From: a bacterium BMS3Abin03
GTDB lineage: Bacteria; Bacteroidota; Ignavibacteria; Ignavibacteriales; Ignavibacteriaceae
Length of the DNA: 64,000 nt
Direction of reading: 5' to 3'
NCBI GenBank assembly: GCA_022340715.1
Contig: JAJDNK010000033.1
Coordinates: forward strand, 16,907-80,906
Shown here one piece after another: positions 27,457 to 36,610 of this stretch (the stretch's first letter is position 1; every line of letters starts with the position of its first letter). The notes beneath the pieces are model-generated. The model ran no database searches, was not told where the DNA came from, and saw nothing but the letters and a program-made list of their open reading frames with translations. The position numbers and the translations under genes are program-made.

Positions 27457-29205
27457 TTATTTTAATTCCTCCAATTCTTCTTCAAGTAATTGCTTGTAGT
27501 GCAAGCTGGCATAAATTCCATCCCTCGCAACAAGCTCCTCGTGTTTTCCCTGTTCCGCAATATTACCTTCGTGCAAAACTATGATATGATCTGCATCTTT
27601 CACTGTAGAAATCCGATGACTGATAAATATGCTTGTTCTACCGTTCATAAATCGTTTTAAATTCTTTAGAATTTCTTCTTCGGTATTTGTATCAACTGAG
27701 GAAAATGAATCATCTAGGATTAATATCTTCGGATCAGTTGCCAATGCACGTGCAATCGAGCATCGCTGTTTTTGTCCACCAGAAAAAGTTATCCCTCTTT
27801 CTCCAACTATTGTATTATATTTAAGAGGGAAATCTTCAACGTCTTTATCGAAATAAGCTATACCCGAAACTTCATAAACTCTTTTCGGATCTATTTCTTT
27901 TAATCCATAGCTTATATTGTTCATTACTGTATCGGAAAATAAGAATGGTTCCTGCGGTACGATGCCGATATTTTTTCGTAAAACATCAAGGGGAATTTGT
28001 TTTAAATTTTTTCCATCAATAAAAATTTCGCCTTCAGTGCAATCATACAATCTTGGTATGAGATTGATAAAAGATGTTTTTCCTGATCCTGTATAACCCA
28101 TTATTGCAATAGTTGAACCTGCGGAAATTTTAAGATCTACATCCTTTAAAATCCATGGATGAACCTCACTATACCTGAAGGAAACTTTTCTTAAATCAAT
28201 CTCGCCGTGAATATTTTTAATTGAATGGTCTGTGTTTTCATCGTCTTCAATTTCGTAAGATTGATTGAATATCTTATTCAATCTTCTCATGCTCGCCTCA
28301 CCCTGCTGGATAAGATTAATTACCCACCCGAGTGCTATCATTGGCCAGATAAGTATTCCGAGATAGACTATGAACGCTGCTATTTCCCCAAGATCCATTG
28401 TCCCGTTAATTGTTTTTGTTCCGCCAACCCAGATGACTATGATGATCGACAAACCCGTTATCAGGAATAGTATAGGCATAAAGAACGCCTGGATTTTAAC
28501 AAGTGCCAATTCTTTTTTCATATAATCTTTACTTTCCATAGCATACCTGTCCATCTCACTTTGCTCTCTAACATATGATTTAACTACACGGATTCCGGAG
28601 AAACTTTCCTGAACCATTGTTGTTAATTGGGAAAACTTTTCCTGTATGATCGTGAATTTTTCATGGATTTTTTTTCCAACTTTGTAAATCAATATGGACA
28701 GAAACGGCAAAGGAAGCAGGGCATATATAGTAAGTTCGGCATTAAGCATAAGCAGAATAACAAGGACAATCAACAAACGTGTTATCGTATCAACTGAATA
28801 CATTACTGCCGGTCCTAAAAACATTCTAACTGCATTTATATCGTTTGTGGCATGAGCCATAATGTTACCGGTTGAATTATTCTGGAAAAATCTAAGTGGC
28901 AGTCTTTGAATATGAGCCCAGAAATCTCTTCTGAGATCATATTCAATCTCCCGTGAAACAACGATAATGGTTTCGCGAATTAGAAACCTGAAAATCCCGG
29001 CAAACAGGGAAGCTCCTACAATAAACAATGCATATTTCAGTAATTGTGCTTCGGTTGCATTATGCTGCAAAGCGTTTATCGAATCTTTTAAAAGAAGCGG
29101 GACATAAACGGAGCCTGCATTAGATAAAAGAATAAAAATAAAGCCTAAAAACAGCTTCTTTTTATATCTGGCGAAATATTTTAGAAGTGTACGGAGATTT
29201 TTCAT
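27457..29205 (-). CDS. ABC exporter half-transporter, degenerate ATPase subunit of a heterodimer
   Basis: 582 aa, six TM helices (about 15-310) and a C-terminal nucleotide-binding domain. Walker A is GYTGSGKTS and the signature is canonical TFSGGQKQR, but Walker B reads ILILDDSFSSVD, so Asp replaces the catalytic Glu near residue 497. Its own ATP site is therefore expected to be non-hydrolytic, while its signature completes the working site of the partner. It is the first gene of the pair; the partner follows after 3 nt. Confidence 0.93.
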   Translation of the reverse strand: MKNLRTLLKYFARYKKKLFLGFIFILLSNAGSVYVPLLLKDSINALQHNATEAQLLKYALFIVGASLFAGIFRFLIRETIIVVSREIEYDLRRDFWAHIQRLPLRFFQNNSTGNIMAHATNDINAVRMFLGPAVMYSVDTITRLLIVLVILLMLNAELTIYALLPLPFLSILIYKVGKKIHEKFTIIQEKFSQLTTMVQESFSGIRVVKSYVREQSEMDRYAMESKDYMKKELALVKIQAFFMPILFLITGLSIIIVIWVGGTKTINGTMDLGEIAAFIVYLGILIWPMIALGWVINLIQQGEASMRRLNKIFNQSYEIEDDENTDHSIKNIHGEIDLRKVSFRYSEVHPWILKDVDLKISAGSTIAIMGYTGSGKTSFINLIPRLYDCTEGEIFIDGKNLKQIPLDVLRKNIGIVPQEPFLFSDTVMNNISYGLKEIDPKRVYEVSGIAYFDKDVEDFPLKYNTIVGERGITFSGGQKQRCSIARALATDPKILILDDSFSSVDTNTEEEILKNLKRFMNGRTSIFISHRISTVKDADHIIVLHEGNIAEQGKHEELVARDGIYASLHYKQLLEEELEELK

Positions 29206-29309
29206 AAAAAAGTTTTGGCGCTAAAGTTAATCAAAATCTTCTTTGTAAGAAAAATAATTCCCTGTGGAATATGATAATGATCACGTAAAAGATTATGAAT
29301 GGATGAGTT

Positions 29310-30587
29310 TTAGTCTATCAGATTGAAGCCGGTATATTTCTGTAGAACTTCGGGAACTGCGATAGTTCCTTCGATAGTTTGATAATGTTCCAGCAGTGAA
29401 ACCATCAGCCGGCTGGTTGCTAAACCGGAACCATTTAGTGTATGAACAAACTCAGGTTTTTTTGCCGATTTTCTCCTGAATCTTATAGAAGCTCTTCTTG
29501 CCTGGAAATCCTCGAAGTTGCTGCAGGATGATGCTTCTAACCATTTGTTTTCAGCAGGAGACCAGGTTTCAATATCATAGCATTTTGCTGCAGAAAAACT
29601 AAGATCACCGGTACAAAGTAAGATTATCCTATAAGGGATTTCTAACGCTTTTAAAATATCTTCAGCATCGTTTACAATATTTTCGAGTTCATTGTAAGAA
29701 TCTTCCGGTTTTACAATTTTTACCATCTCAACTTTGTTAAACTGATGAACACGAAGAAATCCTTTTGCCTCTTTTCCGTAAGAACCGGCTTCTCTTCTGA
29801 AACACGCCGAGTAACCAACATAATTTTTAGGCAGTTCTGATTCATCAAGAATTTCATTTCTGTGCAGGTTTGTAATCGGAACTTCGGCTGTGGGAACTGT
29901 ATAAAGATCATCTTTTTCTATATAGTACATATCATCAGCCATTTTGGGAAGCTGTCCTGTTCCAAGCATAGAATCTTTATTTACCAGGAATGGAGGAAAG
30001 ACCTCAGAGTAATTATGTTTGTTTATATGGTAATCGAGCATGAAATTAATAAGTGCACGTTCAAGAGTTGCACCTTTATCAATATAAACCGGAAAACCTG
30101 ATCCCGAAACTTTAGCACCACGCTCAAAGTCAAGAATTCCTAATTTCTTTCCAAGTTCAATGTGATCAAGGATTTTTTCCCTTTTATCAAAAGAGAAACC
30201 TGCAGGCAGCCATTGTCTTTCTTCAATATTATCTTCAGCAGATTTCCCAACCGGAACCGAAGAGTGAGGCATATTGGGAATGAATAATAGGTATTTCTCA
30301 AGCTGTTCTTCTATGCTTTTCAGCTTTGTATCCAGACTTGAAATATGGTCTGAAACCTGTTTCATTTCAACTAATACTTCGCTTACATCTTCGCCGGCTT
30401 TTTTCATTTGAGGAATTTTAGAGGAAACCTGGTTACGTTTGGCTTTGAGTTCTTCTACTTCTGTAATTATAACACGTCTTTCCTCATCAAGTTTAAGTAA
30501 TTCATCAAGAGTATCTTTTTCATTTTTGTTTCTGATACCTTGCTTAACCAGTTCGGGATTTTCGCGTATAAGTTTTATATCGATCAT
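29310..30587 (-). CDS. serS: Seryl-tRNA synthetase
   Basis: 425 aa, normal length. The N-terminal long coiled-coil arm (about 25-100) binds the tRNA. The class II core has motif 2 in [26 protein letters not shown] and motif 3 in [33 protein letters not shown] carries the serine-binding TxE. The C-terminus KYTGFNLI is typical. It lies 14 nt downstream of leuS and is probably co-transcribed with it. Confidence 0.98.
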   Translation of the reverse strand: MIDIKLIRENPELVKQGIRNKNEKDTLDELLKLDEERRVIITEVEELKAKRNQVSSKIPQMKKAGEDVSEVLVEMKQVSDHISSLDTKLKSIEEQLEKYLLFIPNMPHSSVPVGKSAEDNIEERQWLPAGFSFDKREKILDHIELGKKLGILDFERGAKVSGSGFPVYIDKGATLERALINFMLDYHINKHNYSEVFPPFLVNKDSMLGTGQLPKMADDMYYIEKDDLYTVPTAEVPITNLHRNEILDESELPKNYVGYSACFRREAGSYGKEAKGFLRVHQFNKVEMVKIVKPEDSYNELENIVNDAEDILKALEIPYRIILLCTGDLSFSAAKCYDIETWSPAENKWLEASSCSNFEDFQARRASIRFRRKSAKKPEFVHTLNGSGLATSRLMVSLLEHYQTIEGTIAVPEVLQKYTGFNLID

Positions 30588-30601
30588 TTAATAAAATTTT
30601 A

Positions 30602-33061
30602 TTAGTTCACTACAATGTTGTAAATCTTATTCTTTACGTAAATCTCTTTAACTATTTTTTTGCCGCTTGTATGCTTCAATACTTTATCATCCTGGAAAAC
30701 AGCATCTTTTACTACGGCTTCTTCACTGTTCAATGGTAACGGGATTGTACTTCTTAACTTTCCATTTACCTGTACAGCGATGTTTATAGATTCTTCTATC
30801 AAACCTTCGGGATCAGGTTCAAACCAAATAGGTTTTTCAAAGAGAGATGCTGTTTCACCTAATAATTGCCAGCACTCTTCACCAAGATGTGGTGCAAGCG
30901 GAGCAGTCATTACAACATACCTTTTCAGAACATATGCCAGAATTTCTTTTGAAAATTTATCCAGATTCTTAAAATTATTTAACAATTCCATCAATGCTGC
31001 AATCGCAGTATTAAAATGGAATTGATTTATCTCATCACTTACTTTTTTTAGTGTTTGATTCGTTTTTTTATAAATGAACTTTTCATCCTCAGATAATTTT
31101 GAAAGATCATAATTATCTTTTAGAGAAACTCCAGTTAAAATATTTTTATGATCGGTAATGAGATCATAAACTTTATTTACGAATCTATCGGTACCGGCAA
31201 TTCCTTTATCGCTCCAATCACCACCTAATTCATAAGGTCCCATAAACATCAGATACAATCTGAAAACATCAGAACCAAATTTGTTTGTGAACGTATCCGG
31301 ATTAACAACATTTCCTTTTGATTTGGACATCTTCGCACCTTCGTTCGTAATCGTTCCCTGATGTCTTAAAGTCTGGAAAGGTTCGTCGCTGTTTACTAAA
31401 CCGATATCTCGAAGAAATTTGTGAACAAATCTTGCATACAATAAATGCATGGTTGCATGTTCTGCACCGCCAACATACATATCAACCGGAGTCCACATAT
31501 TGCCCAATTCCCTATCAAACATTTCTGTTGAAATATTGGGATTTAGAAAACGGAGATAATACCATGCAGAATCAACAAATGTATCCATAGTATCAGGATC
31601 ACGTTTGGCATTACTACCACATTTTGGACATTTAACGTCTATGAATTTTTCATTCCGTGCAAGAGGTGATTCACCACCAGGTTTGAAATCAACATCGTAA
31701 GGAAGTTCAACAGGCAGTTCGTCATCGGTAACTGCTACTTCGCCGCATTTAGGACAATGAATAATTGGAATTGGTGTTCCCCAATAACGCTGACGGGAAA
31801 TCAGCCAATCTCTTAACCTGTAATTAATTGTCGCCTTTCCAATCTTCTTGTCCTCAAGCCATTGAATTATTTTTTTCTTTGCATCATCAACATAAAGTCC
31901 GTTTAGAAAATCACTGTTAATTGCCGGTCCATCTTCCAGAAAAGCTTTTCCATCAAAATCGTCAGACGGTTTTACTGTTCTTATAATTGGCAAATCAAAC
32001 TTTTCTGCGAATTCCCAGTCTCTCTCATCCTGACCCGGAACAGCCATAATTGCTCCGGTTCCATAAGTAAGAAGTACATAATCAGCAATCCAGATTGGAA
32101 TTTTTTTATTGTTAACGGGATTAATTGCATAAGCGCCAGTAAACACACCGGTTTTTTCTTTTACTGTTGAAGTTCGTTCAATTTCTGTTAATGATTTTAT
32201 AGAATCCTTGTATTCTTCAACTTTTAATTTATATTCTTTCGTTGTAATCTTTTCGACAAGTGGATGTTCCGGTGCGAGAACCATATAAGTTGCACCAAAT
32301 AAAGTATCCGGTCTGGTTGTGAAAATTTTTATTTTATCTTCGCTCTTAGCAATATCAAAGTCGACCTCAGCACCGATACTCTTTCCTATCCAATTCCTCT
32401 GCATGAGTTTTGTTTTTTCAGGCCAATCGATTTTATCTAAATCCTGAAGTAATTCTTCAGCATAATCTGTGATCTTAAAAAACCACTGGTGAAGTTTTTT
32501 TTGAATAACTTCAGTTCCGCATCTTTCACAAGTGCCATCAGGAAGAACCTGTTCATTTGCCAGTACAGTTTGATCTTTGGGACACCAGTTAACGGGAGCC
32601 TCTTTTCTATAAGCTAATTTATTTTCATGATTATAAAGTTGGAGAAAGAGCCACTGGTTCCATTTATAATATTCTGGAGCACATGTCATCAGCTCAGCCT
32701 GCCAGTCGTACATACATCCCATTTTTTTCAACTGGGATTTTATATCTGCAATGTTTTTAAGTGTACTATCCTGCGGATGTATTCCTGTTTTTATTGCATA
32801 ATTTTCAGCGGGAAGTCCAAACGCATCGTAACCCATTGGTTCAAATACATTGTTGCCTTTTAATTTTTTATAACGAGCCCAGCTGTCGGAAGGTCCGTAA
32901 TGATACCAGTGCCCGGTATGCAGTCTTGCACCGGAAGGATAAATAAACATATTCAAGTGATAAAGTTTCTTATCTGATTTGGAAAAATCAGTTTTGTAAA
33001 CCTGCTTTTCTTCCCAAAATTTCTGCCATTTCTCTTCTATTTCTGCAAAAGGATATCTCAT
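30602..33061 (-). CDS. leuS: Leucyl-tRNA synthetase
   Basis: 819 aa. The class I HIGH motif has the form LHTGHWYHYGPSD (preceded by FIYPSGAR), the variant seen in Bacteroidota-type LeuRS. KMSKS is in GAKMSKSKGNVVNPD. The editing domain includes TRPDTLFGATYMVLAPEHPL. A zinc-binding segment CPKCGEVAVTDDELPVELP and a C-terminal domain complete it. ATG 33061 gives the family N-terminus YPFAEIEEKWQKFWEE. A Bacteroidota-type promoter lies 30-60 nt upstream. Confidence 0.98.
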   Translation of the reverse strand: MRYPFAEIEEKWQKFWEEKQVYKTDFSKSDKKLYHLNMFIYPSGARLHTGHWYHYGPSDSWARYKKLKGNNVFEPMGYDAFGLPAENYAIKTGIHPQDSTLKNIADIKSQLKKMGCMYDWQAELMTCAPEYYKWNQWLFLQLYNHENKLAYRKEAPVNWCPKDQTVLANEQVLPDGTCERCGTEVIQKKLHQWFFKITDYAEELLQDLDKIDWPEKTKLMQRNWIGKSIGAEVDFDIAKSEDKIKIFTTRPDTLFGATYMVLAPEHPLVEKITTKEYKLKVEEYKDSIKSLTEIERTSTVKEKTGVFTGAYAINPVNNKKIPIWIADYVLLTYGTGAIMAVPGQDERDWEFAEKFDLPIIRTVKPSDDFDGKAFLEDGPAINSDFLNGLYVDDAKKKIIQWLEDKKIGKATINYRLRDWLISRQRYWGTPIPIIHCPKCGEVAVTDDELPVELPYDVDFKPGGESPLARNEKFIDVKCPKCGSNAKRDPDTMDTFVDSAWYYLRFLNPNISTEMFDRELGNMWTPVDMYVGGAEHATMHLLYARFVHKFLRDIGLVNSDEPFQTLRHQGTITNEGAKMSKSKGNVVNPDTFTNKFGSDVFRLYLMFMGPYELGGDWSDKGIAGTDRFVNKVYDLITDHKNILTGVSLKDNYDLSKLSEDEKFIYKKTNQTLKKVSDEINQFHFNTAIAALMELLNNFKNLDKFSKEILAYVLKRYVVMTAPLAPHLGEECWQLLGETASLFEKPIWFEPDPEGLIEESINIAVQVNGKLRSTIPLPLNSEEAVVKDAVFQDDKVLKHTSGKKIVKEIYVKNKIYNIVVN

Positions 33062-33090
33062 TTTTCTTCAGATTTTCTAAAAATTGATTG

Positions 33091-33121
33091 CAAATTTACC
33101 CAAAACAGCAGGGAAAACAAA
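33091..33121 (-). promoter_or_regulatory. Bacteroidota-type promoter of leuS-serS
   Basis: On the - strand, TTTG (33118-33121) is followed after 19 nt by TAAATTTG (33091-33098). This fits the primary-sigma consensus of Bacteroidota, TTTG-N17-23-TAnnTTTG. It would put the transcription start near 33084, with about 23 nt of leader before the leuS ATG. Exact match in both boxes. Confidence 0.65.
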
Positions 33122-33192
33122 TAAATGTAAACGTAGATAAGTTTGAGTAAGCATTATAAAAATGATGAAAAGAAAAGGGATAAATTAAATTT

Positions 33193-33250
33193 CTCTGCTG
33201 CAGAGCCGACATTATGGATGGTTAATGTCGACTCTTTAAATGCAGCAGAG
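33193..33250. repeat. Long imperfect inverted repeat between leuS and the DUF1579-like gene
   Basis: CTCTGCTGC (33193-33201) pairs with GCAGCAGAG (33242-33250). Inside it AGAGCCGACATTA (33202-33214) pairs with TAATGTCGACTCT (33223-33235) with one C-A mismatch. A 6-nt asymmetric bulge (TTAAAT) separates the two stems on one side. It is far from both coding regions and has no U tract. It could be an RNA 3'-end structure, a small palindromic repeat or a mobile-element remnant. Confidence 0.6.
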
Positions 33251-33440
33251 TTGGACATTAATAGAGTTAGCTATTTGAGTTTAGCTATCTGTTTTTGTGG
33301 ATCTAAAAAAGCTACCTGACTTCCTGAAAAACAAGATAAATACCCTTGGTTAGAATTTCACACCAAAAATTGGACATGTAAAATCCGGGTGTCTTTTATC
33401 AACAATAACCGGAATTAAGTCAATTTATTTTCAATAATTA
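33251..33440. other. Remaining intergenic sequence upstream of leuS
   Basis: No open frame or RNA gene is visible. Two near-copies of AGTTTAGCTAT/AGTTAGCTAT lie side by side at about 33267-33290. The stretch serves as 3' flank of the DUF1579-like gene and distal upstream region of leuS. Confidence 0.4.
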
Positions 33441-33971
33441 CTAGTTAGATTGTCCTATTCTTGTGTAATGTATTTGCCAGTTTAATTGCCAGTTTTTTCC
33501 ATAATCAATAGATGCTTCCCAGTTCCAATCAAAACTTTTATCAGTTATGTTGTAGAAAACCATTCTCTGCACAATGCTTCCTTTTTTTGATTCAACTTCT
33601 CTTGATAAAATCATTTTGTTCCCCTTCATACCGCCGGTGAAAAGCATATAACCACCTTGTGAATCTACCCAGGTTTGTTTCCATACATTTTGTTTTCGAT
33701 CGTAAACGGAAAAACTTTTACCCGTGAAATTAATTCCCGGATTTCCATCGAAGTTTTCTGCTATAACACAACCATCAAGTATTTTGTTAATTATATTCTT
33801 TCCCATATAGCTTTTACCGGATGAATCCTGCCAGGCTGCATTCCATTTACCTACCCAAAAATCAAATTGACTGCACTCAGAACAGTCGCAGTTAGAATTG
33901 TTTTGTGCAAACAAATTAGCTGAATTACTGCAAAAGAGAAAAAGAATTGATAATGTTAATATGGATTTCAT
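33441..33971 (-). CDS. DUF1579-like secreted lipocalin-fold protein
   Basis: 176 aa. It has a signal peptide (KSILTLSILFLFCSNSANLFAQ) followed by a Cys-rich linker (NCDCSECSQ). The core pattern FDFWVGKWNAAWQDSSG, then NIINKILDGCVIAENFDG and YDRKQNVWKQTWVDSQGGY, matches DUF1579-type proteins (FDFWlGeWe...). No enzymatic activity is established for the family. The start ATG 33971 has an AAGGTG Shine-Dalgarno. It is on the same strand as, and 91 nt downstream of, the FG-GAP protein gene. Confidence 0.75.
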   Translation of the reverse strand: MKSILTLSILFLFCSNSANLFAQNNSNCDCSECSQFDFWVGKWNAAWQDSSGKSYMGKNIINKILDGCVIAENFDGNPGINFTGKSFSVYDRKQNVWKQTWVDSQGGYMLFTGGMKGNKMILSREVESKKGSIVQRMVFYNITDKSFDWNWEASIDYGKNWQLNWQIHYTRIGQSN

Positions 33972-34062
33972 TTTTTCACCTTATTACAATATGATCCCTG
34001 CAGCAGTTATTTATATTTTTTTAGTGGCTCTATACAGGTTAACCGCAGCAGGGAAAGAATTA

Positions 34063-36393
34063 TTATTTAATTAATATCATTTTTCTAGAAGATGTAAAGC
34101 TTCCTGCAGTAATCTGACAGATATAAATTCCACTTGGCAGATTTTTCCCTTCGAAACTAGATTCGTAAAATCCTGCTATCTTTTTTTCATTCACAAGCAC
34201 TGATACTTGCTGCCCGACTATGTTATAAATTTTTAGCACAACGTGAGTTTCTTCAGGAATTGAATATTTAATCTTAGTAGAGGGATTAAAAGGATTTGGA
34301 TAATTTTGTTCGAGAGAAAACTGATCCGGATAAATGTTGTTATCCTGATCCACTTCAGTTATTTTTTCAACCTGAACATACCAGGTTCTGAAAGTACTGT
34401 TATATCCATTTGAGATTTCAACAGTAATTGTATCTATACGGGGAGCAGGACTGGGTATAAAACCAAGGGCAGTATAATTGTAATTTTCATCGATGTCTTT
34501 CTTTACACCATCAAGATACCACTGATAGCTAATTTTATATCCGGAAGTATCATCTGCAGCTACGGTAAATATTTTACGTGTTCCAACCGTAACAGTAGTA
34601 TCAGAAAAAGAAGGATCTTCAAATGTAATGATTGGATAGCCCGGTAATCGCTTTATGGTTATATAACCTGTTTTTGTTTTAGTATCGGAAACGGAAGATG
34701 TTTGAACAATTAGCTTAACTGTATATGTTCCAAGGGATCCATAAGTCCATTCCGGATTTTGTTCAGTAGCATCAACGGTTCCGTCATTATCAAAATCCCA
34801 TTCCCAGGATGTTATCGGAGTACCTGGATCCACCACGGAAATGTCCGAAAAATGAGCTGTATATCCTGTTCCAAAACCTTCAGGTTTATCGGCAATAAAA
34901 TCTGCTCGTAAGAACCCAGAAGGGATGGGTTCAGTTATTGTATATAATTTGTTGACGGACTGATTTGTAAGAACATCTTCATTACCGCTCGGCCAAATAA
35001 CTATTACTGAATCAATAGACGAAGCATCTCCTAAACCAAAGTGGACTCTTAGAGAATTTTGACTGTTGAATCCATTCTGAGCATTGACTTCCCTGAACTG
35101 CCAGACTGAATTTCCATTTATTGCAGCTTTTATTTTTACCTTTGCACCTAATGCAGAACGGTTTGATACTGTTCCAATAAGATCAAGCTTGACCCAGTTA
35201 TTATTATTCTCGGTTGTGTTTAGATACAAACCAACTGCATTGCCGGTTCCTGAAAAGAAGACATCGAGTTTGCCGTCATTATTATAATCACCGATTGCCG
35301 AAGCTCGTGTATTTCCTGAAATAGTGAATGCGGTTAAGTCTTTTATGAATGTGCCATCATCATTCCTGAAATATGTATTACCTGCCCCTTGATCGCTGGT
35401 TACAACTACATCTAAGTCACCGTCATTGTCAAAATCTGCCCAGGCATTTCCCAGATGCAAACCTGTATTATTAAGTTCATTGTCTACGAATACATATTCT
35501 CCATCGTTATTACGGTAGAATCTATCCGGTGCACCCGAGTAATTTGTTATATATGCATCCAGATCACCATCATTATCGTAATCTATTAAGTTCCAAACCT
35601 GACCGTCCTGTAAGTCTGTAGCTATCACTGAGTTCTCGATTCTTTCAAATGTAGCTGTCCCCGTTTCAATGAACATATTTTTATATAATTTATCAACAGC
35701 CGGAGTACCTACAGGACCGCATCCGATAAAAAGATCTACATCGCCATCCATATCGTAATCGTACCAGGTTGCAATGGTATATGTATCAAGCAGCATAGAA
35801 AACTCATTATCAAAATTTTCCGTGAATGTTCCATCACCATTGTTTATATAAAAATGGTTTGGAGTGGGTCCGGATCCGACATATCCTGCAGGATGAGTTA
35901 CGAACAGATCGATATAACCATCGTTATTAACATCAGCCCAGGAACCTGCCCAACCGCGGGTATCAGCTTCAGGTCCGAAATCACCTTTTATGTACGGAGT
36001 GAATGTATTGTTCCCGTCGTTTCTAAAAAGTATAGAAGGACTTGCTGCTAAATAGCAATCAATATCTCCATCATTGTCGTAATCACCCCAAGTTGGTCCA
36101 ACACTCTGTCCGCCTAAACCCATTCCTAAATCAGTTGTAATTTTCATAAAGTTACCATTTCCATCACCACTGAACAGAAAATTCTCAGTACTATAGAGAT
36201 CAAGATTACCATCATTATTAAAATCTATCCAAGCAGCACCTGAATAATTATTATCAAAATTGGTTGTAGCCACCGGATTAGAAGGGTCAGTTACTTTCAT
36301 AAAGGTCTGAGAGAAAGAAATATCCTGAAAATAAAATGCACACAATAAAATTATGGTCACACACCGTATAGTATGTTTAAAATTACGAATCAT
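34063..36393 (-). CDS. T9SS-secreted FG-GAP/ASPIC/PKD protein
   Basis: 776 aa. Signal peptide about 1-29; FG-GAP/VCBS repeats about 40-395, with many Ca-binding DxNxDGxxD runs (DFNNDGNLDLY, DYDNDGDLDAY); an ASPIC/UnbV domain about 405-475; a PKD domain about 500-580 (WEWDFDNDGTVDATEQNPEWTY); an Ig-like segment; and a type A T9SS sorting domain about 691-776 (LEQNYPNPFNPSTKIKYSIPE ... LPSGIYICQI). It is a secreted or surface-bound beta-propeller adhesin or binding protein. A strong AAGGAGA Shine-Dalgarno precedes ATG 36393. A palindrome shared with the sensor-kinase promoter lies 65-87 nt upstream, so I infer control by the adjacent two-component system. Confidence 0.93.
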   Translation of the reverse strand: MIRNFKHTIRCVTIILLCAFYFQDISFSQTFMKVTDPSNPVATTNFDNNYSGAAWIDFNNDGNLDLYSTENFLFSGDGNGNFMKITTDLGMGLGGQSVGPTWGDYDNDGDIDCYLAASPSILFRNDGNNTFTPYIKGDFGPEADTRGWAGSWADVNNDGYIDLFVTHPAGYVGSGPTPNHFYINNGDGTFTENFDNEFSMLLDTYTIATWYDYDMDGDVDLFIGCGPVGTPAVDKLYKNMFIETGTATFERIENSVIATDLQDGQVWNLIDYDNDGDLDAYITNYSGAPDRFYRNNDGEYVFVDNELNNTGLHLGNAWADFDNDGDLDVVVTSDQGAGNTYFRNDDGTFIKDLTAFTISGNTRASAIGDYNNDGKLDVFFSGTGNAVGLYLNTTENNNNWVKLDLIGTVSNRSALGAKVKIKAAINGNSVWQFREVNAQNGFNSQNSLRVHFGLGDASSIDSVIVIWPSGNEDVLTNQSVNKLYTITEPIPSGFLRADFIADKPEGFGTGYTAHFSDISVVDPGTPITSWEWDFDNDGTVDATEQNPEWTYGSLGTYTVKLIVQTSSVSDTKTKTGYITIKRLPGYPIITFEDPSFSDTTVTVGTRKIFTVAADDTSGYKISYQWYLDGVKKDIDENYNYTALGFIPSPAPRIDTITVEISNGYNSTFRTWYVQVEKITEVDQDNNIYPDQFSLEQNYPNPFNPSTKIKYSIPEETHVVLKIYNIVGQQVSVLVNEKKIAGFYESSFEGKNLPSGIYICQITAGSFTSSRKMILIK

Positions 36394-36428
36394 TTTTTCT
36401 CCTTGATGTTTGTTGAATATAGCTGATA

Positions 36429-36436
36429 CAAGGATA
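36429..36436 (-). promoter_or_regulatory. Candidate -7 element of the FG-GAP gene
   Basis: TATCCTTG on the - strand differs by one base from TAnnTTTG. It lies 22 nt downstream of the palindrome at 36458 and about 36 nt before the start codon. No good TTTG -33 box is present, as expected for an activator-dependent promoter. Confidence 0.35.
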
Positions 36437-36457
36437 ATCTAATCCCAAAACGACCAC

Positions 36458-36480
36458 ATCACTCAAAATGGGGGATTTTT
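36458..36480 (-). promoter_or_regulatory. Candidate operator, copy 1 (upstream of FG-GAP gene)
   Basis: + strand ATCACTCA-AAA-TGGGGGAT (36458-36476) is an imperfect palindrome; six of eight positions of the half-sites are symmetric. The same sequence, with TTA as spacer, occurs at 40480-40498 upstream of the sensor-kinase gene. Its size and dyad symmetry suit a dimeric LuxR-type response regulator, such as the one encoded between the two copies. Confidence 0.55.
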
Positions 36481-36610
36481 AGAATAAGTGGAAGCGGATT
36501 CCAGGTTATTTATGGAAAGTTAGAAGAATGTAAGTTTTGGGGTGCAGTTATTGATAGTATAAAGTGTTATTGGGTAATAAGAATTTGCAGTTGTATCGGT
36601 TACTTAAACA

